A stretch of 64,000 nt of DNA, taken from assembly GCA_964617955.1 (NCBI GenBank), contig CAZTXB010000006.1, positions 122,126 through 186,125 of the forward strand. The letters are read 5' to 3'. Both the position numbers and the translations under genes were made by a program. The notes under the pieces were generated by a model that ran no database searches, was not told the origin of the DNA, and saw nothing but the letters and a program-made list of their open reading frames with translations. Shown in pieces: positions 44,079 to 53,024 of this stretch. Position 1 is the stretch's first letter. Each line of letters opens with the position of its first letter. Source of the DNA: JABWCE01 sp964617955. Lineage in GTDB: Bacteria > Bacteroidota > Bacteroidia > NS11-12g > UBA9320.

Positions 44079-44666
44079 ATGAAATCAATTGTTATCATCG
44101 GATTGTTTGCCATCGGCATTTTTGGGTCATGGAAATTTATTTTTGCGCGCAAACCTATTGCCAAGGTGAATGAACCTGTGAGCCAGGTCCCATCCGATAT
44201 TTTGGAGAAGTGTATTGAGAAATTAAACAGCGACGAAAACCTTTGTCTGAAAGACTTCAAGGGTAAAAAAATCCTGTTGGTAAATGTGGCTTCTGAATGC
44301 GGTTATACCAAGCAATACGCCGATCTTGAAAAACTTTACCAAACCTATAAGCAAAGTTTAATTGTCATCGGTTTCCCCTGCAACCAATTCGGTGGACAAG
44401 AGCCCGGCACAGAAGCTGAAATAGAAAAATTTTGCTCTTCCAAGTTTGCAGTGAACTTCCCCATTACTAAAAAAATTGCAGTGAAGGACAGCGCGCAACA
44501 CCCCATCTACGCTTGGCTTACGTCCAAATCATTGAATGGCGTAGCCGATTATAAGGTCACCTGGAACTTCAATAAATTCATGCTCAATGAGAATGGCCAA
44601 TTAATTGGATATTTTAACAGTAAAATTAATCCGTTGGATAGTGCTATCACCAATCTTTTAAAATAA
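44079..44666 (+). CDS. Glutathione peroxidase family thiol peroxidase
   Basis: 195 residues from ATG 44079, giving an N-terminal membrane anchor or signal (SIVIIGLFAIGIFGSW). The Cys form of the family: active-site Cys in VNVASECGYTKQYADL, then VIGFPCNQFGGQEPG and WNFNKFML supply the Gln/Trp/Asn tetrad; the Cys in GFPCNQF is the likely resolving one. Such Cys-GPx proteins usually take electrons from thioredoxin and reduce peroxides, here probably in the periplasm. Followed 96 nt later by apaG. Confidence 0.9.
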   Translation: MKSIVIIGLFAIGIFGSWKFIFARKPIAKVNEPVSQVPSDILEKCIEKLNSDENLCLKDFKGKKILLVNVASECGYTKQYADLEKLYQTYKQSLIVIGFPCNQFGGQEPGTEAEIEKFCSSKFAVNFPITKKIAVKDSAQHPIYAWLTSKSLNGVADYKVTWNFNKFMLNENGQLIGYFNSKINPLDSAITNLLK

Positions 44667-44761
44667 TTTTGTCAGAGGCAAAACAAAACAGCATGGCAAA
44701 AAAGTGCTCTGTAGGACTGTTTTACCGGGAACTGAAAAGATTTACTTATAGACAGATTAAA

Positions 44762-45148
44762 ATGGTAAGCGCAGTCACACAAAACATCGGCATCACTGTC
44801 GAAACTTTTTTCCAAAACAAACAATCGAATCCCGAATCGGATTTATATGTATTTGCCTACAAAATAACCATTCAGAACGAAGGGGAATTTACAGTGCAAT
44901 TGCGCAGCCGCTTTTGGGATATTTTTGACACAATGATGGAGCGCCGTATCGTGCAAGGCGAAGGTGTTGTGGGAGAACAGTCAATTTTAGAACCCGGTGA
45001 ATCGTATGAATACATTTCGTATTGCCAACTCAAATCAGATGCAGGCAGTATGAAAGGATTCTATACCTTCGAACGACAAGTGGATGGTATAAGATTCGAT
45101 GCCATGATACCGGAATTTGTGCTGTTGCCGGAGTACAGGAGAAATTAA
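44762..45148 (+). CDS. apaG: ApaG protein
   Basis: 128 residues from ATG 44762, the normal ApaG length; the frame is open further upstream but lacks homologous sequence there. FN3-like fold: VSAVTQNIGITVETFF, YVFAYKITIQNEGEFTVQLRSRFWDIFD, QGEGVVGEQSILEPGESYEYISYC, GSMKGFYTFERQVDGIRFDAMIPEFVLL. The GxGxxG-like VQGEGVVGEQ is the family's hallmark loop. Its role (linked to cobalt/magnesium resistance and to diadenosine tetraphosphate in Enterobacteria) is not settled. Confidence 0.95.
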   Translation: MVSAVTQNIGITVETFFQNKQSNPESDLYVFAYKITIQNEGEFTVQLRSRFWDIFDTMMERRIVQGEGVVGEQSILEPGESYEYISYCQLKSDAGSMKGFYTFERQVDGIRFDAMIPEFVLLPEYRRN

Positions 45149-45335
45149 TTGTGCCCGATCACTCCCAAATTAACTCACCCTGCTGAATAACACTTGAGGT
45201 TCTGTTTTTTGCCAGCCATCGTCGTATTCAGTTTCATTACTTAGCATGGCATTTTGGATCAAATTTATTTTGAGTAAAATTTTCCATCCATGAATTTACT
45301 GGCTACTTGAATTATTTCGTATTACACGCATTGTT

Positions 45336-45785
45336 TCATTTAAGCACCTGGGCCGAGTGTTTTTGAGACAGCACCTTGGCAATGATTTTTTTGATGATTC
45401 CCTTTTCAATCACAAAGGTGGTTCTGAGTATTCCCATATAGGTGCGCCCAAAATTTGTTTTTTGTCCCCACACTCCATATTTATTGGCAATTTTCAAGTC
45501 TTCATCGGTCAATAAGTCAAACGGCAAATTGTATTTTTTAACAAAATGTTGATGACTCTTTACGCCATTGGGGCTGATGCCGAAGATGCTATATCCCTGT
45601 GAGATGAGCATTTCGTGGTTATCTCTTAAGTTACACGCCTGATTGGTGCAGGTCGGGGTGTCGTCGTCGGGGTAAAAGTACAATACTATTTTTTTGCCTT
45701 TCAAATCCTTTAAGCTCACTGTTTCTCCGTTCTGGTTCAGGGTTTTAAAATTTGGGGCTTTATCTCCTTCTTTTAGCTTCAACAT
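45336..45785 (-). CDS. bcp: Bacterioferritin comigratory protein-type peroxiredoxin
   Basis: 149 residues. Thioredoxin fold with the peroxidatic Cys in YPDDDTPTCTNQACNLRD; the second Cys five residues on is the alpha2-type resolving Cys of BCP/PrxQ. Start LKLKEGDKAPNFKTLNQNGETVSLKDLKGKKIVLYFYP is typical. The usual PrxQ KYGVWGQK..GRTYMGILRTTFVIEKGIIKKI follows. Reduces hydroperoxides with thioredoxin. It lies 17 nt after the M23 peptidase gene, last in a three-gene leftward operon. Confidence 0.95.
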   Translation of the reverse strand: MLKLKEGDKAPNFKTLNQNGETVSLKDLKGKKIVLYFYPDDDTPTCTNQACNLRDNHEMLISQGYSIFGISPNGVKSHQHFVKKYNLPFDLLTDEDLKIANKYGVWGQKTNFGRTYMGILRTTFVIEKGIIKKIIAKVLSQKHSAQVLK

Positions 45786-45802
45786 GATAGTATAAACGAA
45801 TT

Positions 45803-47593
45803 TTATAACTGAATGGTTTTTAAAAATGTTTTAGAATTTCCGCAAGCATCTTCCACTGTTATTTTGAAGCGGTACTTCCCGGCTTTGATAAAGGAGGGTA
45901 CCACCCCTTTAATTTTATTTAATTTGGGCTCATAATCGGCAAGAACCCAATGCCCATCCAAAAAGACAGAGATTTTTTTAATCCCACTTTTGTCGTCTTT
46001 GACCGTGGCACTGAAGTTTCGTCCATTGACTTTAACCTGTGTAATTTCAGGTTCCTTGTGGTCTATGTCCACGTAAAACTGTCCAAGCATTTTGGCCTTC
46101 CCTCTAAGAACTCCCCCTGCAAAATTTCCACCTTCAGGACGCATAAGCCCCTTGCTTAATCTCATGAAAACATATTTTTCAGGGTTTGTTATCACCTGTT
46201 TGGGTTTATAAACTAAAGCAAAAGAATCGTTCACGGGAATTGAACTGCTCATCACCTCCCATATTTCACGTCCCGACGTGCTTTTATCAGAAACCCCTAA
46301 CCTAAAAGCCAGGGAGTCGTAAAGCACCCCTTTAGGTACCAGAATTTTTAAAACACCCAAACTCCCATCGGCTTCAATTTCATTATCCACCCCGGGATAA
46401 AAACTTTGGCTCTTGTAATTTTTCGCGCTTTCCTTCACTGCCATTTGCTCAGGTGGAAATTCCGTTGATTTTTCGGCGTCGCCTACCCATTTCCATGTTA
46501 TGGAATCCCGATGCCCTGCAAAATCTTGTATGTGCAGTTGAAGCTTATATTCCTTCTTATCCTGTACCTGAATCTTGCCTCCGTTCACTTCTGTAGGATA
46601 GATTTGAAGCTTATTTCCGGCGTCCCTGAATAATTTCACGATTTTAAACCCTTTCTCTTCCAACACAGGATGGTCCAAATGGCAATTCATCATGCGCCAG
46701 TGCTCGAAAGGCATGCGTTCGATTTTTTGCTCAAAAATCAATTGGCCATTGACCTTGAGTTTGGCGTAAGCCACACCCATTTTAAAACCGCCCGGCCTCA
46801 AATAATCGATCCAATTGGCGCCCAAGGCATACATACCCGGACGCAGGGCAATCAACGCCTGGGCTTGCTCTACTTCGCTTCTCTCAAAAGCCTTGTAGCG
46901 GTAGGTTCCCGTATGAAGTCGCGCACTGTTTTCCAATCCATAAATAACCAAGGATTTAATTTCGGGTTTCACCTCATCTTTCAACTGCAACCCAAAGAGC
47001 AATGGATTTAGGGCATCATCTGTTTCCGAATCTCTGATTTCAAAATGGAGGTGAGGCCCGGCCGAACCTCCGGTATTTCCGGAATAGGCTATTAAATCGC
47101 CTTTTTTAACTTTGATAACATGTGCTTTCAATTCGGTTTCGAGCTCGAACTGTTTCAAAGCATATTGGCGCTCGATTATGTAAGCGGCAATAATCGGATT
47201 AAAGGCCGAAAGATGCCCGTAAACACTGGTATATCCATTTGGATGCACAAGGTACAGTGCCTTGCCGTATCCTTTGGACGATATAAGAATGCGCCCAATA
47301 TAACCGTCGCCGGCCGCATACACAGGAATGCCTTCTTTGCCTTCCTCGGTTCTGAGATCAACTCCCGAGTGAAAATGATTGGTACGCAGTTCGCCAAAGT
47401 TGCCGGCTAAGTCGATTGGACCCTTGAGAGGCCATTCGAAGAAACCAAGAGGAATAGGCTTGGGAGGGGCAAGTTCCTTAATAAGGGTATCTTTATCCAA
47501 TGCCTTGGCTACCTCAGCACTGCTCAGATACATCAGGGTGACGGCTGTGCAACTTAAGCCTAAAATGATCAGGACCAGAAATCTTTTCAGCAT
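45803..47593 (-). CDS. Membrane-anchored M23 (LytM) family peptidase
   Basis: 596 residues. An N-terminal hydrophobic segment (FLVLIILGLSCTAVTLMYLSS) is followed by the LytM domain (~55-205): GNFGELRTNHFHSGVDLRTEEG (metal His and Asp), HPNGYTSVYGHL and SGNTGGSAGPHLHFEIRD (HxH). All zinc ligands are present, so an active peptidoglycan endopeptidase is likely. The remaining ~390 residues form several Ig-like domains (PKPIPLG.., and the final KISVFLDGHWVLADYEPKLNKIKG), a common extension in Bacteroidota. Starts 6 nt after the M1 peptidase stop. Confidence 0.88.
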   Translation of the reverse strand: MLKRFLVLIILGLSCTAVTLMYLSSAEVAKALDKDTLIKELAPPKPIPLGFFEWPLKGPIDLAGNFGELRTNHFHSGVDLRTEEGKEGIPVYAAGDGYIGRILISSKGYGKALYLVHPNGYTSVYGHLSAFNPIIAAYIIERQYALKQFELETELKAHVIKVKKGDLIAYSGNTGGSAGPHLHFEIRDSETDDALNPLLFGLQLKDEVKPEIKSLVIYGLENSARLHTGTYRYKAFERSEVEQAQALIALRPGMYALGANWIDYLRPGGFKMGVAYAKLKVNGQLIFEQKIERMPFEHWRMMNCHLDHPVLEEKGFKIVKLFRDAGNKLQIYPTEVNGGKIQVQDKKEYKLQLHIQDFAGHRDSITWKWVGDAEKSTEFPPEQMAVKESAKNYKSQSFYPGVDNEIEADGSLGVLKILVPKGVLYDSLAFRLGVSDKSTSGREIWEVMSSSIPVNDSFALVYKPKQVITNPEKYVFMRLSKGLMRPEGGNFAGGVLRGKAKMLGQFYVDIDHKEPEITQVKVNGRNFSATVKDDKSGIKKISVFLDGHWVLADYEPKLNKIKGVVPSFIKAGKYRFKITVEDACGNSKTFLKTIQL

Positions 47594-47599
47594 CGTGCT

Positions 47600-49567
47600 T
47601 TACGATTTTAACAACTCGTGAACGGAGTTATACGACACCGAATGGTATGACCTTTTTGCCTTTTCGAAAATAGACAGGGCCCATGTTTTGCCATCGGGGG
47701 TTTGAACCATCTTTTTATAAATGGGCATCAAAAATTTTCGCCGACCCACTGAGGTCAAAAAGGCTTCAATCTGTTTTTTATTTTGGCTATAACCTGTTGA
47801 GACCGACAAGGCAAACCAATCGCAGCAGATTTCTGCATTCGAACGGTTTGAAAATTTAAACACTTGGTCAAAGGTCTCTAAATGCTTTATCCCGTTAACA
47901 TTATCGTTTGACTTACCGGCTACCGTAACCGTTTTAATCATGCCGCGCATCCCTTCAATGGTTTGGCCAAACTGCCTGATCAGATACTGCCAGTGGTGCG
48001 TGGTAAATCCGGTGGTGTCAAAATTTTCAGCTTTTAAATTTCCGGTAAAGTACTTAGCCAGCATTTCGTCCACTCTGTTCAGTTCATCTGATACCGGCTT
48101 TTTAGCGTTTTTAGGCAGGCCCACTCCATAAACCCAGGCATCCACCATCGCTTTACTTTTCCACTCCTCATTTTCACCAAGTAATTCCTTATTCAGATAA
48201 AGGATAAACTCTTCCGTATCCATAAAACTGTAGGCATGCTCAGAGAAATATTTTTTTAAAAATTGATCCCAGTTATCTTTGCCCACCACGCTCTCAAGGT
48301 GGCATAAAAAAAATCGCCCTTTATCGTAGGCTATGTCACTTAATCCGTCGTCGGGATTTCTGCCCTTTAAATTCAACTTGAGTTTGGTATCGGCCAATAG
48401 TCCCTCTGATTCCATTTCGGCTATGGTTTTTTGCAAATCGTTCCACGCCAATAACTGTCTCATTTCGTCATAGGGCTTGCCGTAAATCTGCTCCATGATT
48501 CGCTGTTCAAAATAATTGGTAAAACCCTCGTTTAGCCAAAAGTCGTCCCAACCTGCATTGGTCACCAAATTGCCACTCCATGAATGGGCCAATTCATGCG
48601 CTATAAGCGAAACCTGGCCTCGGTCGCCGGTGATTACGGTTGGGGTGGCAAAGGTCAATCGGGGATTTTCCATACCGCCAAATGGAAAGCTCGGCGGCAA
48701 CACCAATACATCATAGCGTTTCCACATGTACTTGCCATAAAGTTTTCCGGCTTCGTCAATCATCTTTTGCATGTCGGCAAATTCCCAAACGGCTTTGTCC
48801 AACATGCCTCTCTCGGCATAAATTCCGCAATCCGGACCCAAGGATTTAAAGTCCAATTCTCCTGAACTCAAGGCGAGTAAATAGGAAGATATGGGCTGCT
48901 CCATGGTGAAATGGTAAGTCCCGTCGGAACTCAACTTTTGGGGATTGGTCGCACTCATGAGGGCCATGTACCCCACTTTGGTTTTAACCGTGGCTTCGTA
49001 GGTAAATTTTACGGCAGGGACATCTTGGCAGGGAACCCATGTGCGGGCCAAAATGGCCTGGCTCTGACTGTATAAGAAGGGCTCCTTTTTATCGTGGGTT
49101 TGCTCAGGACTTACCCATTGTAAGGCCTCTGCTCCATCGGTGGTCTCATAAAAAATCCTCACCTCTTTTTGCTTATTGCCTAAACGGTCTGTTATAATGT
49201 ACAGTGCTTTCCCAAAAATTGAATCGTAGTCTCCTAACCAATATTTCAAGCCTTTTCCCTTGCTGTTGTCTATTTTTAAAATGTTTAAATTTTTGGTATC
49301 AAGAATGAGGGTGTCCGAAGGTCCTGTTTTTTCGAGGGTAAGAAAGGCAAACCCTTTTAATTTCCTGGCCTCCCAATCGATCACCAAATTTAGGTTCAGG
49401 TGCGAAAGTCGCATGTTCCAAGGGTTGGAGAAGGAGTGTGGATCATCCCATGAAATATTTTTTGAGTTTTTTCCCTCCTGCATATATTTTTTTTCATTTT
49501 GGCACGTTATTAACAGGACCATTATAAAAAATACGGGCAGCCATGTATTCACTCTTTGATTATTCAT
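47600..49567 (-). CDS. M1 family aminopeptidase, lipoprotein
   Basis: 655 residues from ATG 49567 (a TTG four codons upstream is the alternative). Lipobox VLLITCQNEKK at residue ~22. The M1 catalytic region reads FPFGGMENPRLTFATPTVI (GxMEN), LIAHELAHSWSGNLVT (HExxH) and FWLNEGFTNYFEQ (third ligand Glu, 18 residues on), with a C-terminal helical domain as in leukotriene A4 hydrolase-type enzymes. Expected to trim peptides at the cell surface or in the periplasm. First gene of the operon with the M23 peptidase and bcp; has its own promoter. Confidence 0.93.
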   Translation of the reverse strand: MNNQRVNTWLPVFFIMVLLITCQNEKKYMQEGKNSKNISWDDPHSFSNPWNMRLSHLNLNLVIDWEARKLKGFAFLTLEKTGPSDTLILDTKNLNILKIDNSKGKGLKYWLGDYDSIFGKALYIITDRLGNKQKEVRIFYETTDGAEALQWVSPEQTHDKKEPFLYSQSQAILARTWVPCQDVPAVKFTYEATVKTKVGYMALMSATNPQKLSSDGTYHFTMEQPISSYLLALSSGELDFKSLGPDCGIYAERGMLDKAVWEFADMQKMIDEAGKLYGKYMWKRYDVLVLPPSFPFGGMENPRLTFATPTVITGDRGQVSLIAHELAHSWSGNLVTNAGWDDFWLNEGFTNYFEQRIMEQIYGKPYDEMRQLLAWNDLQKTIAEMESEGLLADTKLKLNLKGRNPDDGLSDIAYDKGRFFLCHLESVVGKDNWDQFLKKYFSEHAYSFMDTEEFILYLNKELLGENEEWKSKAMVDAWVYGVGLPKNAKKPVSDELNRVDEMLAKYFTGNLKAENFDTTGFTTHHWQYLIRQFGQTIEGMRGMIKTVTVAGKSNDNVNGIKHLETFDQVFKFSNRSNAEICCDWFALSVSTGYSQNKKQIEAFLTSVGRRKFLMPIYKKMVQTPDGKTWALSIFEKAKRSYHSVSYNSVHELLKS

Positions 49568-49583
49568 CTCTTTTTTCAAGATC

Positions 49584-49615
49584 CAAAAGTAATCCTGAAA
49601 AGGCTATAATTCCAA
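49584..49615 (-). promoter_or_regulatory. Promoter of the M1-M23-bcp operon
   Basis: Minus strand: TTG (-33; 49613-49615), 21-nt spacer, exact -7 box TACTTTTG (49584-49591), 16 nt before the ATG at 49567. Confidence 0.6.
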
Positions 49616-49673
49616 GTCCATTGTGGTGGATAAAAATGATGCTGACTCCCGGGCAATTTATTAATCAAAATGT

Positions 49674-49681
49674 TACCTTTG
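49674..49681 (+). promoter_or_regulatory. Bacteroidota -7 promoter box
   Basis: TACCTTTG, exact match, 29 nt before the ATG at 49711. It supports the choice of the downstream start for the DUF4468 gene. Confidence 0.5.
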
Positions 49682-49710
49682 CACGTTTAATCAGCACCCA
49701 ACCCAAGCGA

Positions 49711-50397
49711 ATGAAATTATTCACTAAAACGATTGCCCTTATTGCAACCTTGTTTTTAGGTTATACCCCTCTCTGTGCTCAGGATTACACTACACCTGAT
49801 ACCACTGCGGCAGCCGATCCTTTCGGAACCAACGCTCCCTTTGAGGAATACAACCAAACTACCGAACCCGCCTCGCCCCCTAAAGCGCCTTATGTAAGGT
49901 TTGTGGTTCCTATCGATACCATTACCGAATTGGTGACTTATACCGAAGTGGTGGAGGAAGAAGAAGCCGGTACCGATTCTTTATACTGGAGAGCGAAGCG
50001 CTGGATGAAGTATGAATTCAAAGGCAACAAAAAACAAACGGTTAAAAAGGACGATAAAAAAGACTTTAAGATTGTAATGGAAGGCGAATTTCCACTCTAT
50101 ATCTACACCAACAAGTATTCAAAATATCAGAATGGCAAGGTGGTGTTTGATATGGAGATTCGATTTAAAGAAGGAAGGTACAAATATAAAATCAACAACC
50201 TGGTGCATGTGGTAGCGCCCCCGCCTGGTCAAGAAAAAGAGTCCAGAACTTATTTCGAATTTTATCAAAAATCTGAAATCAATCCCCGAGGCAACGATGC
50301 CATTCTTATGGCTGCCGATACCACGGTAAACAAAATGATTAAAGGCCTTAAAAAATATTGTAAAGAACCCGTTTTTGTGGATGATGACGATTGGTAG
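49711..50397 (+). CDS. DUF4468 domain secreted protein
   Basis: 228 residues from ATG 49711, which gives a signal peptide (KLFTKTIALIATLFLGYTPLCAQ). A Pro/Ala/Thr-rich linker (~25-65) is followed by the DUF4468 domain: VPIDTITELVTYTEVVEEEEAGTDSLYWRAKRWMKYEF, EFPLYIYTNKYSKYQNGKVVFDMEIRFKEGRYKYKINNLVH, then a terminal helix and an acidic tail (VFVDDDDW). The fold is TBP-like in known structures; role unknown. Monocistronic, with promoter and terminator visible. Confidence 0.85.
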   Translation: MKLFTKTIALIATLFLGYTPLCAQDYTTPDTTAAADPFGTNAPFEEYNQTTEPASPPKAPYVRFVVPIDTITELVTYTEVVEEEEAGTDSLYWRAKRWMKYEFKGNKKQTVKKDDKKDFKIVMEGEFPLYIYTNKYSKYQNGKVVFDMEIRFKEGRYKYKINNLVHVVAPPPGQEKESRTYFEFYQKSEINPRGNDAILMAADTTVNKMIKGLKKYCKEPVFVDDDDW

Positions 50398-50415
50398 GTA
50401 AGGGTTTAGTAGTTC

Positions 50416-50446
50416 AAAAAGCTGTTTGATTCTCAAGCAGCTTTTT
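50416..50446 (+). terminator. Intrinsic terminator after the DUF4468 gene
   Basis: AAAAAGCTG (50416-50424) pairs with CAGCTTTTT (50438-50446), extended by TTGA/TCAA and a T-G wobble around a 3-nt loop; U-rich tail follows. Confidence 0.88.
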
Positions 50447-50576
50447 TTATGTCAAATTTTGATGGCTTTGATGAGTTTGGTTTGTTAAAACGCTCTACTC
50501 TGTCAATGAATACACCAACCGAAAGGAACACACTTTGTGCAAACCTTTCTACCTTTCAGTCCGTTTTTATTGGCTT

Positions 50577-50672
50577 CTGTTTCCATTGCCAACTGTTTCC
50601 ATTGCCAACTGTTTCCATTGCCAACTGTTTCCATTGCCGTCGGTTTTAATTGCCGTCGGTTTTAACCGACGG
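50577..50672. repeat. 16-bp tandem repeat ending in a REP-like palindrome
   Basis: CTGTTTCCATTGCCAA is repeated 3.9 times (50577, 50593, 50609, 50625), then a half element CCGTCGGTTTTAA (50638-50650) and the full 20-bp palindrome CCGTCGGTTTTAACCGACGG (50653-50672). The palindrome is the reverse complement of the element tandemly repeated at 53025-53789, and CCATTGCC occurs at the edge of each. The array lies between the convergent DUF4468 and flavin-reductase genes. Confidence 0.92.
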
Positions 50673-50685
50673 TAACCGTGTTAAT

Positions 50686-51528
50686 CTACAGCAACAAGCA
50701 CAAGGCCTCAAACACTTCCCCTTTTTCTATGAGTTCAACCGCCAGGTCTTCTGTGTTTTCAACTGCACCCCGCTCCGATTTCACCCGCTCCACATCTTCC
50801 GCATCAGGAAAGTGCTCAAGGTTACCGATTCTTCCCAAGTGGTTGCCTGTTAGCCTATGGCTGTTTCGGATATGGTCAGGCAAAACATCCACACCAATTC
50901 CTATGGTGGTGACGGGTTTCTGCACTTCAAATAAAGCCGTGCCATGGGCCCGGCAATACCAGTTACCTCCCATGCGCGCCACCTGATCGATTTTAGTTTG
51001 ATCGATGTCCTCATTTTCATCCAAAACAGACTCATCAATATGAAGACACAGTACTTCACATATTATTAAATTACCGGCTCCGCCTTTATCGCCCAATTCC
51101 TTTACTTCCAATACCTTACACTCCATTTGTACCGGACTTTCTTTAACCCTGAAGGGTTTCACTTTGAGCGAGGGAAGGGGTGTAAATCCCGATTTTACAA
51201 ACTCATCCACGCCTTTTGGATAAGGACTGCTTGCCAGGCTCATTTGATGTACCATGCTGTGATTCACAACATTAATTACCACTTCCGCATGTTCCTTTAC
51301 GTTGTCGTGGGTATGTTTGGTTTCACCGGTTCGGCCACTTCGCGAGGGAGAAAAAATGAGGATGGGAGGATTGGCGCTAAACACATTGAAAAAACTGAAG
51401 GGCGCCAAATTTCGATTGCCGGCTGCATCCAGAGTGCTCGCAAATGCGATGGGCCTTGGTCCCACAGCCCCCAGCAAATAATGGTGCAATTTGGGAACGC
51501 TTACCTCTTCCGGGTGAATGATTTTCAT
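50686..51528 (-). CDS. Flavin reductase-like (FMN-binding split barrel) protein
   Basis: 280 residues from ATG 51528. FMN-binding flavin reductase-like domain: VPKLHHYLLGAVGPRPIAFASTLDAAGNRNLAPFSFFNVFSANPPILIFSP, KHTHDNVKEHAEVVINVV, then SPVQMECKVLEV, NLIICEV, WYCRAHGTALFEVQKP. The family binds FMN and reduces flavin or uses it on unknown substrates. It ends 14 nt from the REP-like palindrome (50653-50672), which may serve as its transcript end. Confidence 0.88.
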   Translation of the reverse strand: MKIIHPEEVSVPKLHHYLLGAVGPRPIAFASTLDAAGNRNLAPFSFFNVFSANPPILIFSPSRSGRTGETKHTHDNVKEHAEVVINVVNHSMVHQMSLASSPYPKGVDEFVKSGFTPLPSLKVKPFRVKESPVQMECKVLEVKELGDKGGAGNLIICEVLCLHIDESVLDENEDIDQTKIDQVARMGGNWYCRAHGTALFEVQKPVTTIGIGVDVLPDHIRNSHRLTGNHLGRIGNLEHFPDAEDVERVKSERGAVENTEDLAVELIEKGEVFEALCLLL

Positions 51529-51686
51529 AGTATGTAACAGGTTTTGATTAAGGAATGCTTGATCATCCCGCATATCGTAAATAAGGCCTGCTGAAAAAAA
51601 CGCAAAAGCCTGTTGTTATTATAGTTTGATACATTTTTTTATTTGGATGCACACTGAACTTTTTCAGCGGGCCCTAAATACCAGTA

Positions 51687-52895
51687 TTACAGCAAAAGCT
51701 TTACAGGCTCTTCGAGCAATTCCTTCAAGGTATTTAAAAATTTAGAGCCTACCACACCATCTACCACTCTGTGATCGCAGCTCAAAGTCACCTTCATCAC
51801 TTTTATAGGTTTTATTTCGCCATTAACCACGCCGGCTATGTCCCTCACACCGCCCACTGCCAAAATGCAGGCATCCGGTGGATTGATGATGGCGGTAAAT
51901 TCCTCAATGCCAAACATTCCTAAATTGCTGATGGTAAAGGTATTGCCTTGCCAATCGGCAGGTTGAAGTTTTTTATCTCTGGCTCTTATACTGTAGTCTT
52001 TTACTTCTGTGCTAATGGCCGTCAGGTTTTTATGATTGGCAAAACGCACTACGGGTACCAGCAAACCGTCTTCAACGGCCATGGCCACGCCAATGTGTAT
52101 GTGGTGATGGGTTCGGATTTTTGTGCCCAACCAACTTGAATTCACTGAAGGATGTTTTTGTAAAGCCATGGCAGCGGCCTTCACTACCAAATCGTTCATC
52201 GATATTTTAACATCAGATGCGCTGTTTAAAGCCTCCCTTGCAGCTACGGCCATATCCATGCCAATTTCCATGGTGAGGTAAAAATGGGGAGCGCTAAACT
52301 TACTTTCGGCCAATCGGCCGGCTATGGTTTTGCGCATTTGCGAAACAGGGTATTCTTCATAGCTCTCAACCCAAGCTTGCGAAGCGCTCGCCTGAGTGAG
52401 GTTGCTTTTTGTTGCAGGGGCATAGTTTTCGATATCGCGTTTCACAATACGGCCCGAATCGCCACTTCCGTTGATGGCATTAATGTCAATGCCTTTATCC
52501 TGGGCGAGTTTTTTAGCCAAAGGGCTCGCCTTAACGCGCTCATCCTCGCTTATTGTTTTAGCTTCCGGTATAGAGGTTACCGCAGGTGCAGCCTCGGCAT
52601 GCACGGCAAGGGGCTCAGATTTTGGGGCCTGAGTAAGGAGCGATTGATAATCTTCTCCGCTTTGTCCTATCACCGCAATGACGCTGTCAACCGGGGTAGC
52701 TATACCCTCCTTGGCTTCCAAATGCAAAATGTTGCCTTTTACAAAATTTTCAAGTTCCATGGTGGCCTTGTCCGTTTCCACCTCCGCCAAGATATCGCCT
52801 GGCTTAACGGTATCGCCGGCCTTTACATTCCATTTAACGATCACACCTTCTTCCATGGTGTCACTCATTTTGGGTAATCGAATTAATTCTGCCAT
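51687..52895 (-). CDS. pdhC: Pyruvate dehydrogenase E2 (dihydrolipoamide acetyltransferase)
   Basis: 402 residues with one lipoyl domain (Lys in EVETDKATMELENF, residue ~42), an Ala/Pro/Glu-rich linker, the E3/E1-binding domain (VKASPLAKKLAQDKGIDINAINGSGDSGRIVKRDIENY, ~132-170), and the catalytic domain with QMRKTIAGRLAESKFSAPHFYLTMEI, TISNLGMFGIEEFTAIINPPDACILAVGG and the active site CDHRVVDGVVG. Links glycolysis to acetyl-CoA. E1 and E3 genes are not next to it. A -7 box TACTTTTG (52908-52915) is 12 nt before the ATG. Confidence 0.93.
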   Translation of the reverse strand: MAELIRLPKMSDTMEEGVIVKWNVKAGDTVKPGDILAEVETDKATMELENFVKGNILHLEAKEGIATPVDSVIAVIGQSGEDYQSLLTQAPKSEPLAVHAEAAPAVTSIPEAKTISEDERVKASPLAKKLAQDKGIDINAINGSGDSGRIVKRDIENYAPATKSNLTQASASQAWVESYEEYPVSQMRKTIAGRLAESKFSAPHFYLTMEIGMDMAVAAREALNSASDVKISMNDLVVKAAAMALQKHPSVNSSWLGTKIRTHHHIHIGVAMAVEDGLLVPVVRFANHKNLTAISTEVKDYSIRARDKKLQPADWQGNTFTISNLGMFGIEEFTAIINPPDACILAVGGVRDIAGVVNGEIKPIKVMKVTLSCDHRVVDGVVGSKFLNTLKELLEEPVKLLL

Positions 52896-53024
52896 TTTTT
52901 ACTGCTGCAAAAGTATAAAATAATTATGAGCTTAGCGGGGGTTTACTTGAAGACCTATATTCGGAGGTGGAGTTATTTGTTGAGCAATGATTTTAATAAA
53001 TTATTCTACCATAAATTTTTTGTT

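Noticed and set aside
45149..45335. tRNA or small gene between apaG and bcp
   Set aside because: No cloverleaf, no coding frame of note; the gap appears to hold nothing recognisable.
50449..50853. Short plus-strand frames across the 16-bp repeat
   Set aside because: They run through repeats and the antisense of the flavin reductase; no signal of a real protein.
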